DNA of 64,000 nt from Actinoplanes aureus (lineage in GTDB: Bacteria > Actinomycetota > Actinomycetes > Mycobacteriales > Micromonosporaceae): NCBI RefSeq assembly GCF_015704865.1, contig NZ_JADQTO010000007.1, positions 62,001 through 126,000 of the forward strand, in the 5' to 3' direction. The notes below the pieces were generated by a model. That model saw nothing but the letters and a program-made list of their open reading frames with translations. It made no database searches and was not told the DNA's origin. Positions 27,106-36,058 of the stretch are shown piece after piece. The position numbers were made by a program, and so were the translations under genes. Each line of letters begins with the position of its first letter. The stretch's first letter is position 1.

Positions 27106-28779
27106 TCAGGCGCTTCGCAACCGGCCCGGCGGCACCGGCGACGGCCGGCCGATCAGATAACCCTGCACGTAGTCGACGCCGAGTTCGCGCAGCATCCGCA
27201 GGGTCGCCTCGTCCTGGACGAACTCGGCCACGGTGTGGATCCCGTACGCCTGGCACACCTGCACCAGCGCTCGCACCAGTACCTGGTCCTGCGGGTTGTC
27301 GACCAGGTCCACCACGTACTCGCCGTCGATCTTGACCAGGTCGATCGGGAAGAGCCGCAGGTAGCGGAAGGACGCGTACCCGGAGCCGAAGTCGTCCAGC
27401 GCCAGCCCGCAGCCGAGGTCACGGACCCGGTCGGCGAAGCGGCGCGCCTCGCTGAGGTTGCCGATCAGCGCGGTCTCGGTGATCTCGAAGGTCAGCTGGG
27501 CCGGATCTACCCCGTACCGATCGAGCAGCTTCTCCACCTCGGTGGTCAGCCGCGGGTCGCCGACCGAACGGCCGGAGAGGTTGACCTGGAGGCAGAGGCC
27601 GGGCTCGTCGGCGGCGAGCCGCATGGCCCGCTCCACCACCCAGAGGTCGATGTCGAAGACCGCGTCCAGACGTTCCGCGGCGTCCAGCACCTGGATCGGC
27701 GACTGCGGGCCGTCCGCCTCGTCGAGTACGCGAAGCAGCAGCTCATGCCGGGTGACCTTGTTGGTCTGCAACTCCAGGATCGGCTGCGAGTAGAGGGTGA
27801 ACCGGTCGGTGCCGAGCGCGTCGGCCACCCGCGAGCGATAGGTGCCCTGCCGGTCGCGTACCGGAACGGGGTGGGCGAGCCGGGTGAGCGCCCGATCCGC
27901 CTCGCGCGACTGCCGCCAGGCCTGCTCGGCGTCGATCAGCAGCCCGTGGCTGCCGGCCTCGGCGTCGCGCTCGAAGCGCACCAGCCCACCCCAGGCCAGG
28001 GTCTGCTCGCGGAGCGCCGCCATCAGGTTGCGCGCCTGCTCCCGGGCGTCCCGCCACGAGGTGTCCGCGAACAGCACCGCGACCTCGTTCGGACCGACCC
28101 GGCCGAGCAGGTGTTCCGGCCGCACGTGTTCCTCGAGCAGCCGGGCGATCTGGTGCAGGAGGTCGGCGCTGCGCTCCGGGCGTACCCCTTCGCCGGGGTT
28201 CGGGCCCTGGATCCGGACGACCAGCAGCGCGCCGCCGGAGCGGCGCAGCGTGCGGTCGACCTCGTCGGCGAATCCGGCCCGGATCAGCAGGCCGGTGGCC
28301 GGATCCGGTTCCACCAGTGACGCCTGCACGGTCTCGCCGCGCCGGGTGAGCCGCGCCGACTCCCGGCGGGCCCGCTCGCGGGTCGAGACGTCGCGGACCG
28401 TGCCGCGAATGCCGCGAACCGTGCCGTCCGGGCTCATCATCGGCTCGAGACGGCAGTCGACGTCGAACCAGCCGCCGTCGGCACGCATCAGGCGCACTGT
28501 GGTGTGCACCGTGTTCCGGCTGGTCCACGCGTCGGTGATCGAGCCGAGCGCCTTCGCGTGATCGTCCCGGTGCACGTAGCGGGACAGGATCTGCCGGGTC
28601 ATCTCCTTCTCGGCCGGTGGCCGGCCGAGCATGGCGGAGAGTGCGGCGGACCAGACGATCTGGTCGCCGGCGGCGGTGTACGTGAACCAGGCCGCCCGAT
28701 CATCAGCCGGCTGCCGGGGCTCAGGCAGGGTGGTTGGTGTCATCGGCGTCCAACGCTCCCGTTCTTCGGGCACCGTCAT
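27106..28779 (-). CDS. PAS-degenerate GGDEF-EAL cyclic-di-GMP phosphodiesterase
   Basis: A 557-residue cytoplasmic signalling protein. Residues about 30-140 are a PAS/PAC sensor (FTYTAAGDQIVWSAALSAML and later GTVRGIRGTVRDVSTRERAR). The middle carries a GGDEF-like fold whose signature reads RVGPNEVAVLF, so cyclase activity is unlikely. The C-terminal EAL domain keeps its key residues: HELLLRV, QVNLSG, ITETA, DDFGSGYASF, VKIDG and AEFVQDE. It should hydrolyse cyclic di-GMP in response to whatever the PAS domain senses. GGAGG is 9 bp before the ATG. No membrane segment is seen. Confidence 0.9.
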   Translation of the reverse strand: MTVPEERERWTPMTPTTLPEPRQPADDRAAWFTYTAAGDQIVWSAALSAMLGRPPAEKEMTRQILSRYVHRDDHAKALGSITDAWTSRNTVHTTVRLMRADGGWFDVDCRLEPMMSPDGTVRGIRGTVRDVSTRERARRESARLTRRGETVQASLVEPDPATGLLIRAGFADEVDRTLRRSGGALLVVRIQGPNPGEGVRPERSADLLHQIARLLEEHVRPEHLLGRVGPNEVAVLFADTSWRDAREQARNLMAALREQTLAWGGLVRFERDAEAGSHGLLIDAEQAWRQSREADRALTRLAHPVPVRDRQGTYRSRVADALGTDRFTLYSQPILELQTNKVTRHELLLRVLDEADGPQSPIQVLDAAERLDAVFDIDLWVVERAMRLAADEPGLCLQVNLSGRSVGDPRLTTEVEKLLDRYGVDPAQLTFEITETALIGNLSEARRFADRVRDLGCGLALDDFGSGYASFRYLRLFPIDLVKIDGEYVVDLVDNPQDQVLVRALVQVCQAYGIHTVAEFVQDEATLRMLRELGVDYVQGYLIGRPSPVPPGRLRSA

Positions 28780-28879
28780 ACACCGTCACCTCCCCCCTTG
28801 CGCACGGCCGTTCCCCCTGCCACCGAAGCCCCTCACCTATTACGACCCGTCACCGGGCCGCAGTAACAGTGGATGCAGG

Positions 28880-28896
28880 CGTCAAAGTTTTTGACG
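28880..28896. promoter_or_regulatory. Inverted repeat in the 340-bp gap 28780-29117
   Basis: CGTCAAA and TTTGACG are separated by GTT, a 7-3-7 palindrome resembling a regulator operator. The gap is richer in A and T than its surroundings and shows no credible gene. It would be the promoter region of the PAS/EAL gene and lies downstream of the large helicase. Confidence 0.35.
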
Positions 28897-29117
28897 TTTC
28901 CGCCGACAAGGCCAGGAGCAGGGAATTATCGCCCATCCAGAGTAACGAAACAACCGAATGGATGACCTCGTTCCCCCTCAATTACGTCGAAATACCCTCG
29001 CGCCTCCATGACACACAGTCACTACGAGTACTTACTGTGGAACCTTGCGCGATTTCCTACCCACGAAGTCCGATGGGCATGCACACCGAGTTCCGAAGAG
29101 GATGCTCCGCGTGACGA

Positions 29118-32100
29118 TCACTGCCCGACGACCGGGGTGACCTCCAGTTCCGCGATCCGCTGCCAGACCGGCCGCATCGCCACCTCCGGTTCACGGGCGA
29201 AGACGCTGCCCCGGATGCGTACGAACACACAGTTGCCGACCCGCTCCAGGACCGACTGCCGGCGCATGTCGCTCTCCCACTGCTCCGGACCGTGGTAGGC
29301 GTCGCCGTCGCACTCGATCGCGAGCCGCCGGCCGTCCGGCGCGTTCAGCACGAAGTCGATCCGGTAACCGCCGATCCGGAACTGCGGGATCGGCCGGAAA
29401 CCCCGGCCCACCAGCAGCTTCAGCACGTCCCGCTCGAAGTCGCTCTCGCAGCGCGCGGCCAGGTCGGCCGCTGCGCCCTCGGAGGGCAGATCGAGGGCGT
29501 ACGCGAGCAGCAGCGCCCGCGCGTCGTCGGCGAGCAGCGCACCCGGCCGTACCGAGTGAAAGATCCACAGCTGGTCCCGGGCCCGGGAGGCGGCCACGTT
29601 GATCCGCCGGTGGTAGTCGCGCTTCGTGAAGGCCGCGATCCGCGGATCGTTTTCGGACACCACCATCGAGATCAGCATGACGTCCCGCTCGTCGCCCTGG
29701 AACGTGTACGCGTCACCGACCCGCAACCGCCGCCCCTGGATCTCGTCCTCGCCGATCGACTCACGCAACTGGGTGAGCAGGTAATTCGCCTGCCCGCTGG
29801 TACTCAGCAAGCTGATCACGCCAAGCGTCTTCCCGTCGTACCGCGGGTCGGCGACGATCTTCGTCACCCGCTCGACCAGCGCGTTCGCCTCCTCGAGGTT
29901 GACGTCGCCGAGTCCCGGCTGCGGTTGGCGTACCCCGGTCGCGGTGTGCACGGTCTGGATCGGCGGCAGGGCCGGCCGGTCCGCCCGCAACGGCATGATC
30001 TTGCCGTCGTAGTAGTGCCGCGACGAGAACTCGATGATCTGCGGCACGCAGCGGAAGTGCTCGGTGAGCAGGATCCGCTCCGGGGAACGGCGTACCGCGT
30101 GGTCGTAGAGAGAGGACTCCGGATCGAAGTGCTCGGCCGACGGCACCCCGTCCAGATGCCGCCGGATCAGCCCGGTGACCGAGCCGACGAAACCGAGCTG
30201 CGGCCCGATCTGCTGATCGTCACCGACCACCACGGCCCGTTCCGCCAGCGCGAGCACCGGCAACGCGAAAAGGTCGGCCTGCGACGCCTCGTCCACGATC
30301 ACCACGTCGAACTTGGCACCGCCGGCGAACTGCTCGATCGCCCGGTCCACCGACATGACCCAGACCGGGACCGCGGTGACCGCCGACTCCATCGCCCGCT
30401 GCGCGTGCGCCTGCCAGGCCGCGGCGCCCCGGCCGGTGCCCTTGCCGATCTTCCGCAGCGCGGTGGTCCAGTCGGCGAGCGCCGCCCGCCGCCGGTCGTC
30501 CAGCGCCCGCGCCACCTCGAGCCACGCGGACGCCACCACCAGCTCGCCGGTCAGCCGCCGGATCCGGGCCCCGGCCCGCTCGACCCGGCGGGACAGCATC
30601 GCCGGATCCACGTCACCGACCACCTCGTCGAACCAGGTCTGCGCCCGCCGCCACTCCCAGGCCTCCAGGCACGCCTGGCCGGAGACGACCGGATGTTCAC
30701 CGGCGGCGATCCGGGCCGCCCACTCCGGCGCGGCCGTCGCCAGCCGGTCGTGCGCGGCATGGAACCGCATCACATCCGGCTGCAACAGCACCAGGCGGCG
30801 CACGTCGGCGATCGCCTCGTCCCAGCCGTCCAGGCTCTTCCACGCCTCGACCAGGTCCGGCCAGAGGGTGAGCCGCTCGGCGACCGCCCGCTCGACGGCC
30901 TGCTGACTGTCCAAGACGAAGATCTCGGTGGCACCGGCCAGCAGCTCCGCGACCTCGCCCAGCCCGGTCGCGTCCGGCTCCAGCTCCCGTTGCGGCACGA
31001 GGACCGCGAGCCGGTCCGCCAGCGGCGGCCACCGGTGCAGGTCGAAGTCGAGCGACTGGTTCGCCTCGGCGAGCAGGGCGCCGGCCCACACCTCCGGATC
31101 ACCCCAGCCGCTGGCAGGAGCCGGGATCGACAGCCGCTCGACCCACTCCAGCCAGGCATCACCCAAGCGGCGACGAGCACGGGTACGCCGTACCCCCGCG
31201 ATCACCAGGTCCACGTCGGCGACGGTGCGCACCGGCTCGTCGTCGACCCGGATCTCCTCGGCCAGCCGGTACAACCCGGCGTGCAGCAGCCGGCTGAGAC
31301 CCTTGCCCGCGGCGAACCGCTGCCGGATCTCGGCCATCCGGCTCAGCAGCAGTTTCGGCTCGGCCAGGATCGGGTCGGGCACGACGATCCGGTGCCCGGT
31401 CACCTCCCGGGCGAGTCCGGCCAGCTCGCCGTAGATCGCCTCGGTGACGGCCACGTGGTCGGTCCAGACGGTGCGCCAATGCTGGTCGTCGAGCAGGCGG
31501 CCCAGCCGGTCGGTCCACGTGCCCTCCCGCCGGCGCAGCCAGGACACCGCCTCCCGGAGGTCGCCGACCAGCTCCGACATGCCGGGGCGACGCTCCGCGC
31601 GTACCGCTGCGAGGTCGACGCCCTGGTCCGCCAAGCGCGACAGGCGCGCCTCGATCTCCGCGCTCTTCTCCCGCTGCGCCGCCGTCCCGGCGGCGTCGGG
31701 CAGATCCTGGATCTCCGGCAGCGGCCGCATCGCGGCCACCCGATCCTCCGGCGTCAGCCGCGCGGCAAGCTTGAGCAGCGTGGCGAACTCCTCGATGGTG
31801 AGCGGCGGCGGGCCCGCGATCGGATCCGGGATGCCACCGTGCGCGGCAGCACGCTCGCGCAGCCATGCGCCGACCTCGGCGGGGAGCAAGGCCACCCCAC
31901 CGATTTGGTACGTCTGAGCTTCGCTCTCGGCGATCAGCCGCAGTCCCGCCGTGGCCGCGGCGAGCTCGCGTTCCGCCTCCTCGAGGTTGCCGGTGAGCCG
32001 CTGCACCCGGCGGGCTTCGGCCTCCTTGTCCAGGGTCGCCGCCCGGTCGGAGAGCTCGCGCGCCGCCAGCTGCAACTGCACGAGCTGGTCCGTCGTCCGG

Positions 32101-33683
32101 CCGAGCACCGCCAGGCACAGCGCCTGCACCTCCTCGGGCAGGCCGTCGCGGAGCACGCGCAGCGGCTCCTCCTTCTGCGCCACCACCAGAACCCGCTTGC
32201 CGTTCGCCATCAGGTGGCAGATCAGGTTGCGGATGGTGTGGGTCTTGCCGGTGCCTGGCGGGCCCTGCACCGCGACGTTCCGGTGGTGCGCGAGCCGGCG
32301 CGCGATCGACTCCTGCGCCTCGTTGGTGGGCAGCGGCATGAGCAGCCGCTCACCCACCCGTTCCCAGCGTTCCGGCTGGTCGTCGGGCATCGAGAGGCGG
32401 CTCGGCTCGTGCGCCACCACCGCCGCGAGCGAACCGACGGCGCCGAAGTCGCCGCTGGTCAGCCGATCCCGGAGGTTCTCCAGGAAGCCGCGCAGGTGCC
32501 GCTGCCGCGGCCGGGCGAAGAGCACCGCGGTGTCGCGGATCGCGGCCTCGGCGTCGGAGGTCTCGGCGTGGTCCAGGATGACTCGATCGTGGCCCAGCCG
32601 GGTGAGCGCGCGCTCGAAGAACTCCCGCCGCTCGAAGTCGTTCCAGAGATCCACCTCGACGGCACCGCCCGGGCCGGCCAGGCCCGCCAACTGGTCCACG
32701 TAGCGGGCGTCGATGCCGCTCAGCGCCTCCAGCTGCAACCGGGACGGTCCGGCCGGCGAGACGCTGATCAACGCTTGGTCCGGGTCGTACTCGATCAGTA
32801 CCGGGGTGGCGACAAGCGGATACCGGACCCGGGTGCCGTCGATCTTGGTTTCCAGGATGCCGTGCCCCCAGACCAGCTCGGTGGTGGCCACGGCCATGTC
32901 CAGCTGGTGCATCCGGTCGAAGAGCCGGCGGTGCAGGTCACGGGTCTGCTCGGCGGCCGCGGTCGCCCGCGACCAGGGACGCCAAGCCTCGTCGCGCCAG
33001 CGTTCGAAGTCGTCCTTCGGGAGATCTCGCGTGGCCTCCCGCCTGTCCTGCCCGGCGGCCTCGCGCCCGTCTTGCCCGGCGGCCTTCCGCCCGTCGCCCT
33101 TCTGCCCGTCGGCCTCACGCCCGTCTCCGCCGGCGGCCTCGCGCCCGTCTCCGCCGGCGGCCTCATGCGCGTCTTGCCCGGCGGCCTTCCGCCCGTCGGC
33201 CTCACGCCCGTCTCCGCCGGCGGCCTCACGGGCGTCTTGGCCGGCGGCTCCCCGCCCGTCTCCGTTGGCGGCCTCGCGCCGGTCTTGCCCGGCGGCTTCC
33301 CGTTCGCGTTTCTTGACGGCCTCGCGGCCGGCTCTCCCGGCGGCCCCCCGCTCCTCTTTTCCTGCGAGCTCCCGACCGGCGGCGGACTCTGTGGTGAGCG
33401 GCTCGTCGGCGGCGGTGATCTCGCCGCGCAGGCGGCGGCGCAGTGCCGCCGGGACTGCCACCGGCGGTGGCAGGTCGGGACGGCCGACGCGAAGCCAGGA
33501 CGTCCCGTCGGCTCCCGGCCCGGCCTGACAGTCCGGGTGCCGCGGCAACGCGTCCAGCCAGTGCGCGTCCGCCGGAACGGTCCGGGACGGACGCTCCATC
33601 TGCGCCCGCACGGCCAGCAGATAGTCGGCCACCGCCACGGCCCGATCCCGGATCGTCGTGGGCGACTCCCGCTGCTCAGCCAT
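29118..33683 (-). CDS. Large DNA2/NAM7-type helicase with C-terminal PD-(D/E)XK nuclease domain
   Basis: A 1521-residue multidomain enzyme. A low-complexity linker lies at residues about 108-218. The helicase core has Walker A VQGPPGTGKTHTIRNL near residue 470, Walker B VVIVDEASQADLFALPVLAL near 1130, GDDQQIGPQ, EHFRCVPQIIEFSS, GDAYTFQGDERDVMLISMVV and NVAASRARDQLW, so it is SF1, Upf1-like. The last 100 residues are a restriction-endonuclease-like fold with YRIDFVL and RRLAIECDGDAYHG (D, E, D pattern), as in REase_MTES_1575 domains. Such helicase-nucleases occur in genome-defence settings; that role is inference. The ATG at 33683 begins MAEQRESPTTIRDRAVAVAD; upstream residues are not family-like. 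Confidence 0.88.
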   Translation of the reverse strand: MAEQRESPTTIRDRAVAVADYLLAVRAQMERPSRTVPADAHWLDALPRHPDCQAGPGADGTSWLRVGRPDLPPPVAVPAALRRRLRGEITAADEPLTTESAAGRELAGKEERGAAGRAGREAVKKREREAAGQDRREAANGDGRGAAGQDAREAAGGDGREADGRKAAGQDAHEAAGGDGREAAGGDGREADGQKGDGRKAAGQDGREAAGQDRREATRDLPKDDFERWRDEAWRPWSRATAAAEQTRDLHRRLFDRMHQLDMAVATTELVWGHGILETKIDGTRVRYPLVATPVLIEYDPDQALISVSPAGPSRLQLEALSGIDARYVDQLAGLAGPGGAVEVDLWNDFERREFFERALTRLGHDRVILDHAETSDAEAAIRDTAVLFARPRQRHLRGFLENLRDRLTSGDFGAVGSLAAVVAHEPSRLSMPDDQPERWERVGERLLMPLPTNEAQESIARRLAHHRNVAVQGPPGTGKTHTIRNLICHLMANGKRVLVVAQKEEPLRVLRDGLPEEVQALCLAVLGRTTDQLVQLQLAARELSDRAATLDKEAEARRVQRLTGNLEEAERELAAATAGLRLIAESEAQTYQIGGVALLPAEVGAWLRERAAAHGGIPDPIAGPPPLTIEEFATLLKLAARLTPEDRVAAMRPLPEIQDLPDAAGTAAQREKSAEIEARLSRLADQGVDLAAVRAERRPGMSELVGDLREAVSWLRRREGTWTDRLGRLLDDQHWRTVWTDHVAVTEAIYGELAGLAREVTGHRIVVPDPILAEPKLLLSRMAEIRQRFAAGKGLSRLLHAGLYRLAEEIRVDDEPVRTVADVDLVIAGVRRTRARRRLGDAWLEWVERLSIPAPASGWGDPEVWAGALLAEANQSLDFDLHRWPPLADRLAVLVPQRELEPDATGLGEVAELLAGATEIFVLDSQQAVERAVAERLTLWPDLVEAWKSLDGWDEAIADVRRLVLLQPDVMRFHAAHDRLATAAPEWAARIAAGEHPVVSGQACLEAWEWRRAQTWFDEVVGDVDPAMLSRRVERAGARIRRLTGELVVASAWLEVARALDDRRRAALADWTTALRKIGKGTGRGAAAWQAHAQRAMESAVTAVPVWVMSVDRAIEQFAGGAKFDVVIVDEASQADLFALPVLALAERAVVVGDDQQIGPQLGFVGSVTGLIRRHLDGVPSAEHFDPESSLYDHAVRRSPERILLTEHFRCVPQIIEFSSRHYYDGKIMPLRADRPALPPIQTVHTATGVRQPQPGLGDVNLEEANALVERVTKIVADPRYDGKTLGVISLLSTSGQANYLLTQLRESIGEDEIQGRRLRVGDAYTFQGDERDVMLISMVVSENDPRIAAFTKRDYHRRINVAASRARDQLWIFHSVRPGALLADDARALLLAYALDLPSEGAAADLAARCESDFERDVLKLLVGRGFRPIPQFRIGGYRIDFVLNAPDGRRLAIECDGDAYHGPEQWESDMRRQSVLERVGNCVFVRIRGSVFAREPEVAMRPVWQRIAELEVTPVVGQ
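33030..33360 (-). repeat. In-frame 24-bp repeats coding the helicase linker
   Basis: The DNA repeats a unit of 24 bp about 13 times with drift, giving 8-residue units of the form REAAGGDG or REAAGQDR. The unit is a multiple of three, so copy number can change without frameshift. The linker separates the N-terminal segment from the rest of the helicase. Confidence 0.8.
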
Positions 33684-33785
33684 CCCCAGGAGTTTAGGCC
33701 GTGCCGTCGATCCTGGGAGTCTGCGAACCAGCCTGTTTCCGACACGCCGGCCGCCCATCGACGGCACCCCGAGCCGGGAGCATGG

Positions 33786-34565
33786 TCATGCCTCCTCGGG
33801 ATCGCGCCCGAGAGCGGAACGGCCACCGTCGACCGGGATGACGGCACCGCTCACGAAGCTCGCCGCGTCGGAGAGCAGGAAGGCGACCGCCTCGGCGACC
33901 TCAGCGGTACGGCCCATCCGGCCGAGCGGCTGCAGCCGGCGGATCTCCTCAGCGAAGTGACGCTGACCGGCCTCGGGGAGCCCCGCAAGATACGCGTCCG
34001 AGCGCTCGGTGGCGATGGAACCCAGGGCCAGGGCGTTGACGCGCACGCCCTGGGGACCGTAATCGACGGCAAGCGCCCGGGTCAGTCCCTCGATGGCCGC
34101 CTTGGCCGTCGCGTAAGGCAGGGCGCCACGGACCGCACGCTGCGCCTGGTGCGAGGAGACGTTGACGATGGCTCCACCGGGCGGGTCCGTGGCGAGAAAG
34201 TGGCGCAGAGCGACCCCGCAGCCGATCAGAACCGGATCCAGATTGGCGCGGATCAGGGCACCGACCTCGGTGGGATTGTCGTGCAGCCGGGCGTCGCGGA
34301 ACACGGCGGCGTTGTTGACCCAGCCGCGCAGCGGTGCGGCCTCCGCCGCTGCTCGTGCGGCACGTTCCGCGATGTCGTGGTCGGCGGCGTCACCCGCGAC
34401 CGGGATGAGGCGCTTTCCGGCCGGGTGGTGATCGATCCACTCGAGCGATGCGGGTTCGAAGTCGAGCACGGCCACCACGGCGTCGGCGGCGGCCAGCCGC
34501 TCGACGATGGCCCGGCCGATACCACGGCCGCCGCCGGTCACGACGTAGGAGACGTTGTCAGTCAC
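33786..34565 (-). CDS. Short-chain dehydrogenase/reductase
   Basis: A classical SDR of about 259 residues. The NAD(P)-binding motif is VTGGGRGIGRAIV, an Asp in VLDFEP suggests NAD preference, and NNAAVF, IVNVSSHQAQ and YATAK supply the Asn-Ser-Tyr-Lys tetrad. The ending FVSGAVIPVDGGRSAL is standard. The GTG at 34565 is chosen because AGGG lies 8 bp upstream; the GTG at 34574 sits right against it. The substrate is unknown. It is downstream of the palindrome at 34749-34860. Confidence 0.85.
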   Translation of the reverse strand: MTDNVSYVVTGGGRGIGRAIVERLAAADAVVAVLDFEPASLEWIDHHPAGKRLIPVAGDAADHDIAERAARAAAEAAPLRGWVNNAAVFRDARLHDNPTEVGALIRANLDPVLIGCGVALRHFLATDPPGGAIVNVSSHQAQRAVRGALPYATAKAAIEGLTRALAVDYGPQGVRVNALALGSIATERSDAYLAGLPEAGQRHFAEEIRRLQPLGRMGRTAEVAEAVAFLLSDAASFVSGAVIPVDGGRSALGRDPEEA

Positions 34566-34748
34566 ATTGATCACCCTGCACTTGGTTGCCCCTCAGCGAT
34601 CCATCAAATCGTGAGGACCGCAACCCGCCGGCTCTTGGACCACGCGGGGGACGAGGCCGGGGTGGCGGGTAGCCGCCGGTCGCCGGTGTCGTATCTGGTC
34701 GTCAGGCACCACGGGGCTACGCCGCCACTCGTCGTGATCCGCTAGAGC

Positions 34749-34860
34749 CTTCGTGGTCAGGGTCTTGTCCGGCCCAACGTGGGTGCTGTCTGGCGGCCGT
34801 TGAGACAGCATTGAGCGTGGGCCAAGCAAGATCACCGCTTCGGGACCCTGACTACGGAAG
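34749..34860. repeat. 112-bp imperfect palindrome (MITE-like or structured RNA)
   Basis: The ends cttcgtggtcagggtc (34749-34764) and gaccctgactacggaag (34844-34860) are inverted copies with two differences. Inside, 34764-34780 pairs with 34815-34830 with mismatches, and CTGTCT (34786-34791) pairs with AGACAG (34803-34808) around an 11-nt loop. The whole forms one long interrupted hairpin. No gene is recognised in 34575-34748 beside it or within it. Confidence 0.7.
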
Positions 34861-35035
34861 CCCTTTTAGGCGGGCCCTCGGCCCGGCGGTCGCGTCAGGG
34901 CCGGGATAGGCGGGGTGGTCGCGCGGCAGGGCGGGACCGTTGGTTACGCGTACCGAAAATGGGCCTGGAGATAGATAGGTCTGGCCGACTCCCGCGGGCT
35001 CGGCGAGTGCACGCGGCGCGGTGCTGGAAGGACCG

Positions 35036-35345
35036 CCCACGGGGTACGCGAGCGGAAGCCGCGACGCGGCGTTGAAAGAAACACCGACCACCCACGGGGT
35101 TCGCCAGCGGAAGCGGCGACGCGCCACCGAAAAGAACCGTCGACCAGCCACGGGGTTCACGAGCAGAAGCCGCGACGAGCCGCACGACGAAACACCGGCC
35201 ACCCACGGGGGTCACCAGCAGAAGCCGCGACGCGCCGCAGGAAGAAACACCGACCGCCCACGGGGTTCGGGGGCGGAAGTGGCGACGCGTCGCTGGAGAG
35301 AATCACCGACCACCCACGAGGGCTCGTGAGTGGAAGCGGCGGAGT
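35036..35345. repeat. Six-unit tandem array with 55-56 bp period
   Basis: Units with CCCACGGGGTTCGCCAGC, then GGAAGCGGCGACGCG and GAAAGAAACACCGAC, start at 35036, 35091, 35147, 35202, 35257 and 35313. The period of 55 or 56 bp is not a multiple of three, so open frames across it are not conserved and it is probably non-coding. A more diverged copy may precede at about 34985. It fills most of the gene-free gap 34861-35389, just downstream of the unknown gene at 35390. Confidence 0.88.
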
Positions 35346-35389
35346 GCCGATTGGGCGGGCGCGGGGCCCTGGCTGACGGCGGGTGGGGG

Positions 35390-36058
35390 TCAGGGGAATT
35401 GCATGCGGCGAGGGCGCGGGATCACCGGGGGCGGCAGCGGGAGGTCGTCGAGGTGGCTCCAGTTCAGCGTGCCGTTGTCGGTTGACTTGACTTCGCCGAG
35501 GCAGGCTCGGAGGAGGCCGAGGTTGGGGGCTCCGGCGTAGCCGGCTATGACGACCTCGGGTTTGGGCGCGATCTGAGCGATGGACGCGCAGATCTTGGCG
35601 ACCTCGCGCTCGTCGACGGCGTCGAGCGGGAGTGGGGCCTCGACCGGTGAACGGCGCCAGGGCGGGCCGAAGCGGCGCAGCAATTCGCGGGCGAGCCGGC
35701 CGAAGGAGCGGCCGACCTCGGCGTCCCGCATGGAGAGCCGGGCGGACTGGCCGTAGCACCAGGGCACGACCACGTGCCCATTGATCAGCACTAGCTGGTA
35801 GACGGAGCGGGGAACGCTGATGATCTCGGCTCCGGGAAGGGTGCCCAGGAAGAGGACGAGCTCTTCGTAGGGCAGGGGCCAGCGGGGATTCGCTAGGACA
35901 CGTTCCATGGTCTGGGTCATGGCTGGGTGAGCGTGGACCTCGCGGTCGATCGCGGTGCTCAAAGCCTCGGGCACCCGGGTCCACAACTCGTCGGCGATCT
36001 TGTCGCCGAACTGCTCGATGAGCCAATCACTCGGACCGACGAGAACGTCTGGACGCAT
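35390..36058 (-). CDS. Conserved-looking hypothetical protein (222 residues)
   Basis: No family is recognised. The protein starts MRPDVLVGPSDWLIEQFGDK and appears soluble. It has a helical first third (ADELWTRVPEALSTAIDREV), a beta-alpha centre (VYQLVLINGHVVVPWCYGQS) and a proline-rich end. Codon use is that of a normal high-GC gene and the frame is uninterrupted, so it is likely real. GGTGGAG precedes the ATG closely. It is isolated between a tandem array and a long non-coding stretch, which suggests an accessory gene. Confidence 0.65.
   Translation of the reverse strand: MRPDVLVGPSDWLIEQFGDKIADELWTRVPEALSTAIDREVHAHPAMTQTMERVLANPRWPLPYEELVLFLGTLPGAEIISVPRSVYQLVLINGHVVVPWCYGQSARLSMRDAEVGRSFGRLARELLRRFGPPWRRSPVEAPLPLDAVDEREVAKICASIAQIAPKPEVVIAGYAGAPNLGLLRACLGEVKSTDNGTLNWSHLDDLPLPPPVIPRPRRMQFP

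Noticed and set aside
29292..34745. A plus-strand open frame of over 1800 codons opposite the large helicase.
   Set aside because: It mirrors the helicase gene in high-GC DNA, is rich in Arg, Gly, Pro and Gln without any domain, and has no ribosome site. The minus-strand helicase has all its motifs.
34593..34835. An 80-codon minus-strand frame (and the plus-strand end opposite) as a transposase remnant.
   Set aside because: No transposase motif can be identified and part of the frame lies in the 112-bp palindrome. I describe the palindrome only.
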